Assembly: GCF_005281475.1 (NCBI RefSeq)
Contig: NZ_CP040106.1
Coordinates: 1,927,501-1,991,500 of the forward strand
Direction of reading: 5' to 3'
DNA from: Echinicola rosea
Lineage (GTDB): Bacteria > Bacteroidota > Bacteroidia > Cytophagales > Cyclobacteriaceae
DNA: 64,000 nt
Positions within the stretch are counted from its first letter, which is position 1. Every line of letters begins with the position of its first letter. Under the pieces are notes generated by a model. It did not search any database and was not told the origin of the DNA. It saw only the letters and a program-made list of their open reading frames with translations. The translations under genes and the position numbers were made by a program. Shown here in pieces: positions 43,466 to 54,160 of the stretch.

Positions 43466-44650
43466 ATGTTAAATAGAAGAATTCTCAGAGTAAAGGCTTT
43501 CCAAAGTTTGTATGCTTATGATCAGTGCAAAGCTTCCAATCTCAACTTAGCCAAGGATTATGTTAGAGAGGCTTTTCAGCCAGACCTGAACAGTATGGAA
43601 GTGCAGGACAAAGGTCAATTGAGGAAAGATGCCGAAGAAACCATCACCCTTTTTTCCCAAAACCTGAACAATAAATCCTTGATCGCCGCGGGAGATTATG
43701 CGACGAAGGTCAAATCAGAGGCCATCAAAGCCATTAATCTCTACCATCAAAAGAACCAAAAGGATTTGGATTTTCTCCGAAATAACATGGTAGATGCAGC
43801 TGAGAGTATTCCAGAGCTTTACCTTACGGCCGTCCAGATACTTATTGGCTTTAGTGAGCATGTCAAGCGAGAATATGAACGTAAGCGAAAGCTGAACCAA
43901 GAGCAGGTTTCGTCCGTAAGCGGCGAGCTTAACCTGGCCAACAACAGAGTGATCGGCTTCCTGCAGGAGGCTCCGGCCTTTACCACTGCAAGCATTCGCC
44001 AGCAGGCAGATGTAGCAGATATGGAATTGGAGATCCAAGAGTGGTATCGTGAGTACGTAAAACCGTGGGAGCGATATCAGGAATACATGAAACTGAGCGA
44101 GCCGACACTGGAAGAGGATTTGGATATTTTGATGGACCTGACCAAGAAAGTCCTTTTCAAGACTGACGCGATTTTGAGCAACTTTTCAGAGAAGGACCTA
44201 AGCTGGACAGAAAATAAGGCGGTGGTAAGAAGTCTGGCGATCAAAGTACTGAAAAATGTAATGGAGGTGGACAATACAGAGGATTACAGTCTTCCTGAAA
44301 TTGCCATAAACTGGGAAGAGGATAAGGAATTTTTTCAAAATATCTTTAACTTGACCATCGATAATGACGAGGCAAATAGGGCTTTGATAGCTGAAAAAAC
44401 CAAAAACTGGGATATCGAGCGAATAGCCTCCACAGATAAGATTATCATTTCAATGGCTGTCACGGAGATGTTATTTTTTCCAAGTATCCCTGTGAAAGTA
44501 ACCATCAATGAGTATATTGATATTTCAAAAACGTACAGTACGCCTAAAAGTAAGCAATTTGTCAACGGACTGCTGGATGTGCTAGCCAAAGAGCTAAGCG
44601 ACCAAGGTAAAATCCGGAAAAGTGGCAGAGGGCTTTTGGACAACAAATAA
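43466..44650 (+). CDS. nusB: Transcription antitermination factor NusB, long form
   Basis: NusB forms part of the antitermination complex on rRNA operons. This protein has 394 residues against about 140 in E. coli. The N-terminus MLNRRILRVKAFQSLYAYDQ and the C-terminal RNA/NusE-binding half (IERIASTDKIIISMAVTEML and VTINEYIDISKTYSTPKSKQ) are clear. Between them is a long helical, charged region of about 250 residues. Extended NusB proteins are typical of Bacteroidota. It heads a co-directional run through ytxH-like, DUF1573, yajC, ybbR and coaE. Confidence 0.93.
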   Translation: MLNRRILRVKAFQSLYAYDQCKASNLNLAKDYVREAFQPDLNSMEVQDKGQLRKDAEETITLFSQNLNNKSLIAAGDYATKVKSEAIKAINLYHQKNQKDLDFLRNNMVDAAESIPELYLTAVQILIGFSEHVKREYERKRKLNQEQVSSVSGELNLANNRVIGFLQEAPAFTTASIRQQADVADMELEIQEWYREYVKPWERYQEYMKLSEPTLEEDLDILMDLTKKVLFKTDAILSNFSEKDLSWTENKAVVRSLAIKVLKNVMEVDNTEDYSLPEIAINWEEDKEFFQNIFNLTIDNDEANRALIAEKTKNWDIERIASTDKIIISMAVTEMLFFPSIPVKVTINEYIDISKTYSTPKSKQFVNGLLDVLAKELSDQGKIRKSGRGLLDNK

Positions 44651-44663
44651 ACATTATTTAACT

Positions 44664-44966
44664 ATGAGCAAACAGAGTAATTCGATTTTGGCTTTTGTAC
44701 TCGGTGCTGGTGTAGGTGCTGCATTCGGGGTTTTATTTGCACCTGATTCAGGTAACAATACCAGGGACAAGCTGTCTTACCAGCTGTCAAAATATAAGAC
44801 CGAGCTGGAGGATATTATAAAAGACCTGGTGGAAGGAAGGGACCTCCCGCTGAATGAAGCAAAATCAGAGGGGAAAAAGGTGATCACAGACGCAAAAAAT
44901 AAAGCAGAAAACCTGCTGACAGATGTCAATAAGCTTATTGACCAGATCAATAAAGAAAATAACTAA
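44664..44966 (+). CDS. YtxH-domain small membrane protein
   Basis: This is a 100-residue protein from the ATG at 44664; an in-frame start 14 codons earlier lies inside nusB and is not needed. It has one N-terminal helix with small residues (ILAFVLGAGVGAAFGVLFAP) followed by SGNNTRDKLS, the classic YtxH pattern. A charged helical tail ends the chain. YtxH proteins are linked to general stress in Bacillus, but their function is unknown. It is 13 bp after the nusB stop. Confidence 0.87.
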   Translation: MSKQSNSILAFVLGAGVGAAFGVLFAPDSGNNTRDKLSYQLSKYKTELEDIIKDLVEGRDLPLNEAKSEGKKVITDAKNKAENLLTDVNKLIDQINKENN

Positions 44967-44978
44967 CCGTTATAATTT

Positions 44979-45515
44979 ATGAAATATTCATTCTTGCCTG
45001 CAATTTTACTTGCAGGTTCTCTTTTTGTTGGAAGTTGTGATAGTAAAAACAAGGAGAAAATAGAAGAATTGGAGCGGAAGATCACGGAGCTGGAGCAAAG
45101 TCAAGCCTCCCAGCCCAAGCAGCCATCCAATGTGCAGAGCGTAGCTAAAATAGATCCATCTACTTTGGGCAAGTTTAAATTTGATGACATGCAATTTGAC
45201 TTTGGTACGATTGACCAAGGCAAAGTAGTCGAGCATACGTTTACCTTTACCAATGACGGCCAATCTCCGCTGATCATTTCCAATGTTCAGGCATCATGTG
45301 GATGTACTACACCCGATTGGAGCAAGCAGCCGGTAAAGCCGGGTGAAGAGGGACATGTCAAGGTGAGGTTTAACTCCGCACACAAATCCGGTGCGCAAAG
45401 TCCTACCGTGACGATTACTGCCAATACTTCTCCAAGCATCACCAAGCTGAAACTTAAAGGAACCGTAAATACAAATAATACCGCCAGCAACATAGCTGGA
45501 CCAGTGAAAAAGTAA
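44979..45515 (+). CDS. DUF1573-domain lipoprotein
   Basis: This 178-residue protein has a lipobox ending LFVGSC, with lipidation at Cys20. A short coiled-coil segment (KEKIEELERKITELEQ) follows. Residues about 70-165 form a DUF1573 immunoglobulin-like domain with the motif NVQASCGCTTPDW. The domain is common in Bacteroidota and its function is unknown. It lies 12 bp after the YtxH gene and 2 bp before yajC, so it is in the operon. Confidence 0.88.
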   Translation: MKYSFLPAILLAGSLFVGSCDSKNKEKIEELERKITELEQSQASQPKQPSNVQSVAKIDPSTLGKFKFDDMQFDFGTIDQGKVVEHTFTFTNDGQSPLIISNVQASCGCTTPDWSKQPVKPGEEGHVKVRFNSAHKSGAQSPTVTITANTSPSITKLKLKGTVNTNNTASNIAGPVKK

Positions 45516-45517
45516 CC

Positions 45518-45838
45518 ATGACCAATACAATTTTATTACAAGCACAAGGAGCCGGAGGAAGCGGCATTATGGGACAAGTGTTCCTTTTTGGAGGGATTAT
45601 CCTGATCATGTATTTCTTTATGATCAGGCCACAACAGAAGAAACAAAAAGATGCCAAGAACTTTATCGAGTCAATAAAAAAAGGTGACCAAGTGGTGACT
45701 ATTGGTGGTATCCATGGAAAAGTGTACGCCATAGAAGGTGAAACTGTCCTGATTGAGCTGGACAAAGGGTTGAAAATAAAAGTAGAAAAATCAGCTGTGT
45801 CAGCGGAATTTTCCAAGAAGTCCACAGGAACTAAATAA
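45518..45838 (+). CDS. yajC: Preprotein translocase subunit YajC
   Basis: This is a 106-residue single-pass protein that associates with SecDF and the Sec translocon. The membrane helix (about residues 14-33) runs into the characteristic FMIRPQQKKQKDAKNFIESI and VVTIGGIHGKVYAIEGETV segments. Its start is 2 bp after the DUF1573 stop. Neither secD nor secF is nearby, which is common in this phylum. Confidence 0.95.
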   Translation: MTNTILLQAQGAGGSGIMGQVFLFGGIILIMYFFMIRPQQKKQKDAKNFIESIKKGDQVVTIGGIHGKVYAIEGETVLIELDKGLKIKVEKSAVSAEFSKKSTGTK

Positions 45839-45847
45839 TTCGGGATC

Positions 45848-46819
45848 TTGAAAAGATTTCAGAAATACTTCGGCAAGTTAAAGAAAAACAAAACTTCTGA
45901 CATTAAAGTGGTGGTCCTTTGCGTCATAGCGGCCACCACTTTTTGGGTTTTAAATGCCCTCAATAAAGATAATTATGTGACAGTGGTGGATTTTCCGATT
46001 GCTTTTCAGTACAATTCTGAAGAGTACATGGCCATCGAAGAGCTTCCTTCCGAAATCCGAATCGAAATCAACGGCAACGGCTGGGACCTTTTCAGAAAGT
46101 ATTTCAATTTTAATGTGACCCCATTTAATATCGAATTGACCAATCCTGATGAAAGGAATTACTTGCTTTCTTCTGAGTATCGTCGGAATTTGGCCGAAAT
46201 CCTAGAGCCTACCAGTTTGGTGGCTGTGCTGACAGATAGTTTGAAGTTTGACTTTGATAGAATTGTCGAACAAGAAACTGAAATTGTCTTAGATACGGGA
46301 AAAATGGTGTTGGCGCCCCACCATCAACTGGCAGGAGACATTACCTGGGATCCTGTAAATGTGGTGTTGAAGGGAGCGGAAAGCAAAGTGAAGGAGTTGG
46401 GGGGAGAATTGATACTTACCCTTGACGAAGAGGAAGTAGAGGACGATTTTGATCAATATGTCCCTATCCTGCTTCCCGAGAAATACACGTCTTTTGTAAG
46501 TGTCGAGCCGAAAACTGTCCATGTGAAGTTTCAAGTGGTGGCCTTTCTGGAAGGGAATAAGCGCTTGAAACTAAATAAAGTCAACTTCCCAGACAACGTA
46601 CATCTCGACAATGACCTTAATTCGGTTTTGATGAGTTATCGGGTGGATGAAAGGGAAGTACAGTCGTTAAAGGAGCTGGAGATAGAGGCGGTGATAGACT
46701 ACCGGCAAAGGAATCGTGATGATAGTACGGTAATGTTGGAAGTGAAGGGGATGCCTAGTTACATCAAGTCTGTAGCGATAGAACCGAATATATTTAAATT
46801 AATTTATGAACAGCCGTAA
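45848..46819 (+). CDS. YbbR-like domain protein
   Basis: This is a 323-residue protein starting with TTG at 45848, 9 bp after the yajC stop. One membrane helix (about 20-38, VVVLCVIAATTFWVLNAL) is followed by extracytoplasmic beta-rich YbbR-like repeats to the end. In Firmicutes YbbR (CdaR) regulates the c-di-AMP cyclase CdaA; no cyclase gene is seen here. The coaE start overlaps its 3' end by 14 bp. Confidence 0.87.
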   Translation: MKRFQKYFGKLKKNKTSDIKVVVLCVIAATTFWVLNALNKDNYVTVVDFPIAFQYNSEEYMAIEELPSEIRIEINGNGWDLFRKYFNFNVTPFNIELTNPDERNYLLSSEYRRNLAEILEPTSLVAVLTDSLKFDFDRIVEQETEIVLDTGKMVLAPHHQLAGDITWDPVNVVLKGAESKVKELGGELILTLDEEEVEDDFDQYVPILLPEKYTSFVSVEPKTVHVKFQVVAFLEGNKRLKLNKVNFPDNVHLDNDLNSVLMSYRVDEREVQSLKELEIEAVIDYRQRNRDDSTVMLEVKGMPSYIKSVAIEPNIFKLIYEQP

Positions 46820-47411
46820 GTCCCTATTGGTTGGCATTACTGGGGGCATTGGTGCTGGAAAGAGCACAGCCGCCAAGATTTTTCATACACTTGGCATTCC
46901 AATGTATTCTGCAGATGATCGTGCCAAATGGCTAATGGCTCACTCCAAAGCACTTGTAGCCCAAATCAAAGCCCAATTTGGCGAAGCGTCTTACCTGGCA
47001 GATGGAAGGCTGAACAGGGAGTTTTTGGCCGGAAGAGTTTTTTCAGATCCCGCTCAAACAAAACTGATCAACGGGCTGGTACATCCAGCAGTGAAAGGGG
47101 ATTTTGAAGCATGGGCTGCTGAACAGGAGTCGCCTTATGTTTTGAAGGAAGCGGCATTGCTTTTTGAGACGGGTTCATACCGAGATTTGGATCAGGTGAT
47201 CAACGTTTTTTCTCCAGTGGATTTGCGGATTTCACGTGTATTGGCCAGGGACTCTCATCGCTCCAGGGAACAAGTGGAAGCTATTATGGAGCGGCAAATG
47301 TCAGATTCACAAAAGAATAAGTTGGCTGATTTTATCATTTCCAATAAGGAAAATCAAATGCTCATTCCCCAGGTGCTGGAGATCCATAAGGCTTTACTGA
47401 AAAAGTTGTGA
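46806..47411 (+). CDS. coaE: Dephospho-CoA kinase
   Basis: CoaE carries out the last step of coenzyme A synthesis, phosphorylating dephospho-CoA. The 201-residue length is typical. The P-loop GGIGAGKST lies near residue 13, YSADDRAKWLM and KEAALLFETG are characteristic, and the lid region DSHRSREQVEAIMERQMS follows. The start is inside the ybbR-like gene, so the pair is translationally coupled. It ends the nusB run. Confidence 0.95.
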   Translation: MNSRKSLLVGITGGIGAGKSTAAKIFHTLGIPMYSADDRAKWLMAHSKALVAQIKAQFGEASYLADGRLNREFLAGRVFSDPAQTKLINGLVHPAVKGDFEAWAAEQESPYVLKEAALLFETGSYRDLDQVINVFSPVDLRISRVLARDSHRSREQVEAIMERQMSDSQKNKLADFIISNKENQMLIPQVLEIHKALLKKL

Positions 47412-47447
47412 TGAATTGAGGGCATGGGAGAAGGCTAGAGATTTTTA

Positions 47448-47690
47448 TTATATGTCCAGATTGATCTGGTCAAGATAGAATTTCATACGGGTGTGATCTT
47501 GGTTTAAGAAATCGATTTTATCGATTTTATCAAGCTTGTGGTTGTAGAAAACCTCTATGTACTCATTTTCTAGAAGATATAGATTTACCTTATGCGCATA
47601 ATACCTGATTCCTACTACAAAAGTGCCTTCCGTATAGAGTTTGTTGATTTTTTTGTGCAAAGGTAGCTTTTTGAAGTCTTCTCTAATCAT
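47448..47690 (-). CDS. Small conserved protein of unknown function
   Basis: This is an 80-residue protein with an acidic/basic mixed composition and no membrane segment. Segments such as LYTEGTFVVGIRYYAHKVNLYLLENEYIEVFYN (residues 18-50, abridged) look like a compact beta-rich fold, and the codon use resembles real genes. I do not recognise a named family. It converges on coaE with a 36-bp gap and its start region is AT-rich. Confidence 0.7.
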   Translation of the reverse strand: MIREDFKKLPLHKKINKLYTEGTFVVGIRYYAHKVNLYLLENEYIEVFYNHKLDKIDKIDFLNQDHTRMKFYLDQINLDI

Positions 47691-47869
47691 CTTGTAGTCA
47701 GTGTTTTGGGGTGGGTATTCAGCACGAAACTATAAAGCTATAAACCTATTGTATGAAGTTCAAGTTTCATGAAAGGATTATTTATTTTCGTTTTTTTGGA
47801 AATCCCATTGAGTGCAGAGTTGCATGATGACATATACTTAATTATAATTGGAGAAATTTGAAGACCCAC

Positions 47870-48361
47870 ATGAGTACATATTCCGTTCACCGATCCCGCA
47901 TTCCGTTAGTTCTTGTTTTTTCCTTAGTGGTAACGGTGTTTTTCAGCTCTTGTTCGGCATCCAAGAAGGCTTATCGGAAAAATGTCAATACTGTGATACA
48001 GACCGCCAAATCTTATCGGGGAACTCCCTATCGCTATGGAGGGACCACACGCTCGGGAATGGACTGTTCGGCCTTGCTATACCTTTCCTTTCAGCGCGTA
48101 GGTATCCAGCTTCCCCGAAGTTCCTCCGAACAGAGCAAGGTCGGTAAAAAAGTTTCAAAAAGGAAACTGGAAAAGGGGGATGTGGTGTTTTTTGCTACTG
48201 GTAGACGAAAAAACAGAGTGACTCATGCTGGAATAGTGACGGATAAGGGGAGAGGAGGTATTCAATTTATCCATTCTTCCTCATCCCTGGGAGTGACAGA
48301 AGACAATCTGTCCTCGACCTACTGGAATCCAAGGTTTGTGAGGGCAAGAAGATATTTTTAA
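47870..48361 (+). CDS. NlpC/P60-family lipoprotein, cell-wall peptidase
   Basis: This is a 163-residue cell-wall peptidase of the C40 family, probably cutting peptidoglycan peptides. The ATG at 47870 gives a good signal with lipobox VFFSSC and lipidation at Cys28. The catalytic triad is visible as Cys66 in SGMDCSALL, His119 in VTHAGIVTD and His135 in QFIHSSS. An in-frame TTG 4 codons earlier is less likely. It stands alone before the ATP synthase genes. Confidence 0.92.
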   Translation: MSTYSVHRSRIPLVLVFSLVVTVFFSSCSASKKAYRKNVNTVIQTAKSYRGTPYRYGGTTRSGMDCSALLYLSFQRVGIQLPRSSSEQSKVGKKVSKRKLEKGDVVFFATGRRKNRVTHAGIVTDKGRGGIQFIHSSSSLGVTEDNLSSTYWNPRFVRARRYF

Positions 48362-48564
48362 AGACACTTATGGGGTAGGCCGATGGCAAAATAGGAGGAC
48401 ACCGTACAGGATGATTTTTGCAGCATGTTCAGGGCTGTATTTTGGAAATACGACTTGTGGGGTTGCTTGGGCGATAGACAGGCTGTTGGGGTGCTTGTTC
48501 GTTAATTTGTAGGAGATTATAAAAAAGAAAATGGGATTTAAGTGGATTAATTTTTGAAACATCC

Positions 48565-48594
48565 TTTGGTATTAATCTTTATTAGTTAATTTTG
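48565..48594 (+). promoter_or_regulatory. Bacteroidota-type promoter for atpD
   Basis: TTTG (48565-48568), an 18-bp gap and TAATTTTG (48587-48594). The leader to the atpD ATG would be about 43 bases. Confidence 0.7.
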
Positions 48595-48634
48595 CAGTCG
48601 AATAATAGTAATGCATTAATTCCTTTTACATTAA

Positions 48635-50146
<1,512 letters not shown>

Positions 50147-50240
50147 TTAATCCTCATTACTTATGGGGTATAGATCACAGGAGAGGAGCACATTCGTCAG
50201 CTTTTTCCTGTGATTTTTTAACACCAAACAAATGGTACAC

Positions 50241-50486
50241 ATGCATTTAGAAATCATAACACCGGACAAAAAGGTATTTCAAGGAGAGGTTTCGGAAGCT
50301 ACGTTTCCAGGAGCTTCAGGTGCTTTCCAAGTGCTGAAAAACCACGCTCCAGTAGTATCTGCACTGGCAAAAGGAACAGTCTCTTATACTACTAATGACG
50401 GCAAACAGTCCTTAGAAGTGGATGGAGGCGTAGTGGAAGTGAGAGAAAATGAAATCGTCCTGCTCGCTGAAAAGGTGCTGGATTGA
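50241..50486 (+). CDS. atpC: F1 ATP synthase subunit epsilon, short form
   Basis: This is the small central-stalk subunit of F1. It has only the beta-sandwich domain (81 residues; MHLEIITPDKKVFQGEV, FPGASGAFQVLKNHAPVVSA, VDGGVVEVRENEIVLLAE) and lacks the C-terminal helical hairpin that inhibits the enzyme in E. coli. The ATG at 50232, three codons earlier, is an alternative start. It is about 95 bp after atpD and precedes a strong terminator. Confidence 0.95.
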   Translation: MHLEIITPDKKVFQGEVSEATFPGASGAFQVLKNHAPVVSALAKGTVSYTTNDGKQSLEVDGGVVEVRENEIVLLAEKVLD

Positions 50487-50508
50487 TCCAATCATAATGA
50501 TATGAATG

Positions 50509-50538
50509 AAAGCGAACCAGAAGCGGTTCGCTTTTTTT
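50509..50538 (+). terminator. Terminator after atpC
   Basis: Ten-base stem AAAGCGAACC / GGTTCGCTTT with a 6-base loop, ending in seven T. Confidence 0.92.
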
Positions 50539-50635
50539 CTGAAAGAGAAAATCTAAAAATAGGCTTATTCAGTCATTTTTAAATCTGGGAAGGCATAGTT
50601 CAGCTATCCTTTGAAAGGTTGTTAAAAGGACTGTA

Positions 50636-50778
50636 AATTAAGTTAGGCCAAGTTAGAGAGTAAAATTTTTTCTACATGCTCGAAGCAATAACCGTTTGTT
50701 CTTGGCCTATGAGTTCAGTTTTTATTCCGGGACTTGTAAATCACCAATAAAAGCTCGAACTTTTACTTAAACTTAATT
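50636..50778. other. Structured non-coding end of the IS110 element (candidate bridge RNA region)
   Basis: The region downstream of the transposase gene holds two nested inverted repeats. The outer pair is AATTAAGTT (50636-50644) and AACTTAATT (50770-50778). The inner pair is TAGGCCAAG (50644-50652) and CTTGGCCTA (50701-50709), both perfect. IS110-family elements encode a structured bridge RNA next to one end, so this is a candidate. The element border itself cannot be fixed by eye. Confidence 0.5.
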
Positions 50779-52005
50779 GGGACGGATGTCCACTTGGACT
50801 CCGAGCCCGCGCAGGCGCTCCAAGGATTTCTTAATCTGCGCCTGCTTTCTTTTTTCCTGATAGGCTGTATGGTCAGGTTCGAGATAGGCCTCCTTGTTTT
50901 TGAGGATATAATACAGTGCAGTCAATATTTTGTGGGCCACTGCAATCAGTGCCTTTTTAGATCCACGGCGAGCCGCTACTGCTCCATATTTACGGTTCAA
51001 ATAGGTCTCCTTGGTGTGTGATGCGGCCCAGGCAGCTTCGACCAATGCAGTTTTCAAGTATTTGTTCCCATGTGTGATGCGGGTTGACTTTTTCTTGCCT
51101 GCACTTTCGTTGTTGCCCGGGGAGACTCCTGCCCAGGATGCCAGATGTTTGTGATCCGGAAAAACCTCCATGTCATTGCCTGTCTCGGCCAGTATGTTCA
51201 TAGCGGTTTCTTTTCCCACTCCGGGTATGGTCTGGAGTAAATCGACCTCCTGTTGAAGCTCGGCTGCATAACTTTCAATTCTAGCCTCGATGTGCCTGAT
51301 CTGAGCGTTGATCGAATCAATGGAATCACGGAGGGTGGACAGCATGAACCTGTGGTGATCTGTGAGTCTTCCCCGGAGAGAAAGTTTGAGGTCTTCCATT
51401 TTTTTCCGTAAGGATCCCTTGGCAAGGTTGGCCAGGTATTCGGGGTCATCCTGTTTCTGGATCAAAGCATCGAGGATCAAGGTCCCGGAGACCCCAAAGA
51501 CATCTGAGACCACTGAGGCCAGTTTGATATTGGCGTCTTCCAGGATTTTATGCACCCTGTTGCGTTGGGCGACACGCTGTGCGATCAGTTTGCGTTTATA
51601 CCTGCATAGATCACGCAGCTCCCGTATCCACTCGGCAGGGACAAAACTCCCCTTTAGCAGACCGCTTAGGAGCAATTTGGCAATCCATTCACTGTCTTTT
51701 TTGTCTGTCTTGTGCCCGGGTACATTCTTGATATGCCGGGCATTGACCAGAATAATCTTAAAATCCTCTTCCAGGATGTTGTAGACAGGTTTCCAATAAA
51801 CTCCGGTGCTTTCCATGGCAATATGGGTAATGGAAAGGGAGTTCAGCCATACTTGAAGCTCCTCGATCTGGGAGGTGAAAGTCCCGAAAGTCCTGGTCCC
51901 AATCTCAACGTCAATACCTCGGACCGTGGCTACAATCGTCTTTTGGTGAACATCAAGGCCGCAGCCCCGCTCGATCACCTGCTCGAATTTGATTTGTGAT
52001 GACAT
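50773..52005 (-). CDS. IS110-family transposase
   Basis: This is a 410-residue, apparently intact transposase (recombinase) of the IS110 family. The N-terminal RuvC-like DEDD domain has Asp18 (GLDVHQKT), Glu65 (AMESTGVYWKP) and Asp101/Asp104 (HKTDKKDSEW). The C-terminal Transposase_20 domain contains LLQTIPGVGKETAMN and GVSPGNNESAGKKKS, including the serine region used in catalysis. IS110 elements move with a bridge RNA that pairs with donor and target and usually leave no target duplication. It has inserted between atpC and the end of the glycerol cluster. A hairpin, ACGGAGA/TCTCCGT, lies just upstream of its start at about 52050-52076. Confidence 0.95.
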   Translation of the reverse strand: MSSQIKFEQVIERGCGLDVHQKTIVATVRGIDVEIGTRTFGTFTSQIEELQVWLNSLSITHIAMESTGVYWKPVYNILEEDFKIILVNARHIKNVPGHKTDKKDSEWIAKLLLSGLLKGSFVPAEWIRELRDLCRYKRKLIAQRVAQRNRVHKILEDANIKLASVVSDVFGVSGTLILDALIQKQDDPEYLANLAKGSLRKKMEDLKLSLRGRLTDHHRFMLSTLRDSIDSINAQIRHIEARIESYAAELQQEVDLLQTIPGVGKETAMNILAETGNDMEVFPDHKHLASWAGVSPGNNESAGKKKSTRITHGNKYLKTALVEAAWAASHTKETYLNRKYGAVAARRGSKKALIAVAHKILTALYYILKNKEAYLEPDHTAYQEKRKQAQIKKSLERLRGLGVQVDIRPN

Positions 52006-52122
52006 AACCGATAAGTGAATGTGAATATTCTACTTATACGGAGAAACTCCTCTTTCATCTCCGTTTGTGAAGTCCTAATTCATGAATGTTTTTATTTTTA
52101 GACAGAGGCATATTGATTTCGA

Positions 52123-53331
52123 TCAGTTGAATGCTACCTTAATGAGAAAATTGCTCTCTTTGTCAGCGCTGATCTCCGGCTTAAATGGACTTCCCTTCAA
52201 TAACAAATATTCTTCCAAAACCCATCCCTGGAATACGCCTATAAAAACTTTCTTCCCGGCATCAAATGCCTGATAGGGTAGTAGTGCTATTTTGAACCGC
52301 TCTGTTTCTACTAGTGAATGGGCTGAGACAATTGCTTCTTTTTTTCTTTTATCGTAAAGCGATATGAATGGCTTATGCTTCTCATCGAAGGATGAAAACA
52401 TGATGATATCCTGTGATTCGTTCCACGCCCCACTAAAGCCCGCATAACCTTCGTACGCTTTTATTTTATCCTGAAATGGTGTATTTACATTGCTGATAAG
52501 GCGGATGTTTGGAAGGATGATTTCTTCTTCGTAGTTGGCAGGTAGGGGATTTGGCTGATAATCCAATTTGTAACGCTTGGTGAGCTGTTGGTTGGATGAC
52601 ACATTGTAAATGTAGGGATTGTAATTTTGATAAAACCGGGTGGTGTCGTTTACTGCCCAAAATGGGTTCATAGGACTTGTGATCAGAGCGTCATTTAAAC
52701 CACTAGGATAAGAAAGTGCAGTAGCTTCAAGGTTAAATTTGTGGTCTAAAAAGCCTACTTTGTAGTTTTTTCCTTTGAAAGGGCCATTATATCCACTGTA
52801 CCCATTGAAGGCAACATACCCACCTCCTGGAATAGGCCTTACATTGCTGAAGAGGATGGACGGATCGGTCTTATAGGTACGCTCCGGTTCGTATTTTTCA
52901 TTATATACCACTACTTTTTTGAGGGAAAAATCATACACTTCCAGATTTCCCAAGTCATTAAACCAACAATCATTTACCTGTCGGATTTCAAGAGGGCCAT
53001 CGCCGTGGTGAACAAGGCTTTTGATAAAGTCACCCTTTTTATTATAGAGAAAAATTTGGTCTGTGTCATGCTTATCCACTACGATATAGTGCTGAGGCCG
53101 GACCAAAACCTGTTCGACCATTCCCAAATGTTTTTCTTCGTCTTCTTTAAGCTTGATTATCTGTATGTTTTTGATCTTGTCGGAAATATCTACGGTATCT
53201 TTTAAGTCAGCCGTGTTTATGGTGATTTTTTGGACAGCGGTTTCTTTAGATTTTGGCTTTTTTTCAGCACATGAAAGCAGTAAAATGACGATGATAATTT
53301 GAGAAATTGAAATCGTTTGATAAAATGTCAT
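52123..53331 (-). CDS. 6-bladed beta-propeller lipoprotein
   Basis: This 402-residue predicted lipoprotein has its lipobox at LLLSC (Cys21). It belongs to the Bacteroidota 6-bladed beta-propeller family, seen in repeats such as HYIVVDKHDTDQIFLYNKKG and LGNLEVYDFSLKKVVVYNE. The function of these proteins is unknown; some bind ligands at the cell surface. It follows glpF by 16 bp on the same strand and could be co-transcribed with the glycerol genes. Its 3' end is close to the IS110 element but is not interrupted. Confidence 0.85.
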   Translation of the reverse strand: MTFYQTISISQIIIVILLLSCAEKKPKSKETAVQKITINTADLKDTVDISDKIKNIQIIKLKEDEEKHLGMVEQVLVRPQHYIVVDKHDTDQIFLYNKKGDFIKSLVHHGDGPLEIRQVNDCWFNDLGNLEVYDFSLKKVVVYNEKYEPERTYKTDPSILFSNVRPIPGGGYVAFNGYSGYNGPFKGKNYKVGFLDHKFNLEATALSYPSGLNDALITSPMNPFWAVNDTTRFYQNYNPYIYNVSSNQQLTKRYKLDYQPNPLPANYEEEIILPNIRLISNVNTPFQDKIKAYEGYAGFSGAWNESQDIIMFSSFDEKHKPFISLYDKRKKEAIVSAHSLVETERFKIALLPYQAFDAGKKVFIGVFQGWVLEEYLLLKGSPFKPEISADKESNFLIKVAFN

Positions 53332-53347
53332 ATCAGTTATTATATAG

Positions 53348-54082
53348 TTAGGTTCCTAAAAAAAGAAAGGTGCTGGCAGCCAATGCTGCGCCTAATAGTG
53401 GGCCTATAATGGGTACCCAGCTGTAGCTCCAGTCACTGCTCCCTTTTCCGCGGATGGGAAGGAGTTGGTGGGCAATGCGAGGTCCCAGGTCCCGGGCAGG
53501 ATTAATGGCGTACCCCGTAGTTCCGCCCAAGGCCAAACCGATCACCCACACTAAAAGTGCCACAGGTAACGCACCCAGTGCCCCAAGGCCAATCGGGGTG
53601 TTCTGAGGGTCTTCAAGGGTAGCCCCTGTGGAGTAGAGAATCACCAGGATTAGGACAAAGGTGCCCACTAATTCTGAAAGGAAATTGGAGGAAAGGTTTC
53701 GAATGGCAGGGGCAGTCGCAAATGGTGCAAATTTCAGACTTGGGTCGTCTGTAATGTCAAAATGATCCTTGTACATCAGCCAAGCAATAGTAGCACCAAA
53801 ACCCCCTCCGAGCACCTGAGCCAAGGAATAACCAGGAACCAAATTCCAATCAAATAATCCTGCTATGGCCAATCCCACGCTTACCGCGGGATTGAGGTGC
53901 GCACCGCTGTAAGGACCTGCCACTACCACACCGATAAACACGCCTAGCGCCCAAGCCGTGGTGATGACGATCCAGCCGCTATTGTTTCCCTTGGTCTGTT
54001 TCAGGACCACATTGGCCACGACACCGGAGCCCATAAGTAACAGCAAGGCGGTGCCTATAAATTCTGCAATATAGCTATTCAT
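53348..54082 (-). CDS. glpF: Glycerol facilitator (aquaglyceroporin)
   Basis: This is a 244-residue inner-membrane channel for glycerol. Six helices and the two NPA boxes are visible, SGAHLNPAVSVG and GYAINPARDLGPR. The Asp after NPAR in the second box is typical of glycerol-conducting members rather than pure water channels. It follows glpK by 78 bp on the same strand, which supports the glycerol role. Confidence 0.94.
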   Translation of the reverse strand: MNSYIAEFIGTALLLLMGSGVVANVVLKQTKGNNSGWIVITTAWALGVFIGVVVAGPYSGAHLNPAVSVGLAIAGLFDWNLVPGYSLAQVLGGGFGATIAWLMYKDHFDITDDPSLKFAPFATAPAIRNLSSNFLSELVGTFVLILVILYSTGATLEDPQNTPIGLGALGALPVALLVWVIGLALGGTTGYAINPARDLGPRIAHQLLPIRGKGSSDWSYSWVPIIGPLLGAALAASTFLFLGT

Positions 54083-54160
54083 CTAGTCATGGGGTTTCTA
54101 TGTTAACTGTTTCAAGCTTGATCGATGATTGTGGGATTCCACTGACTTATGGAGGATACT

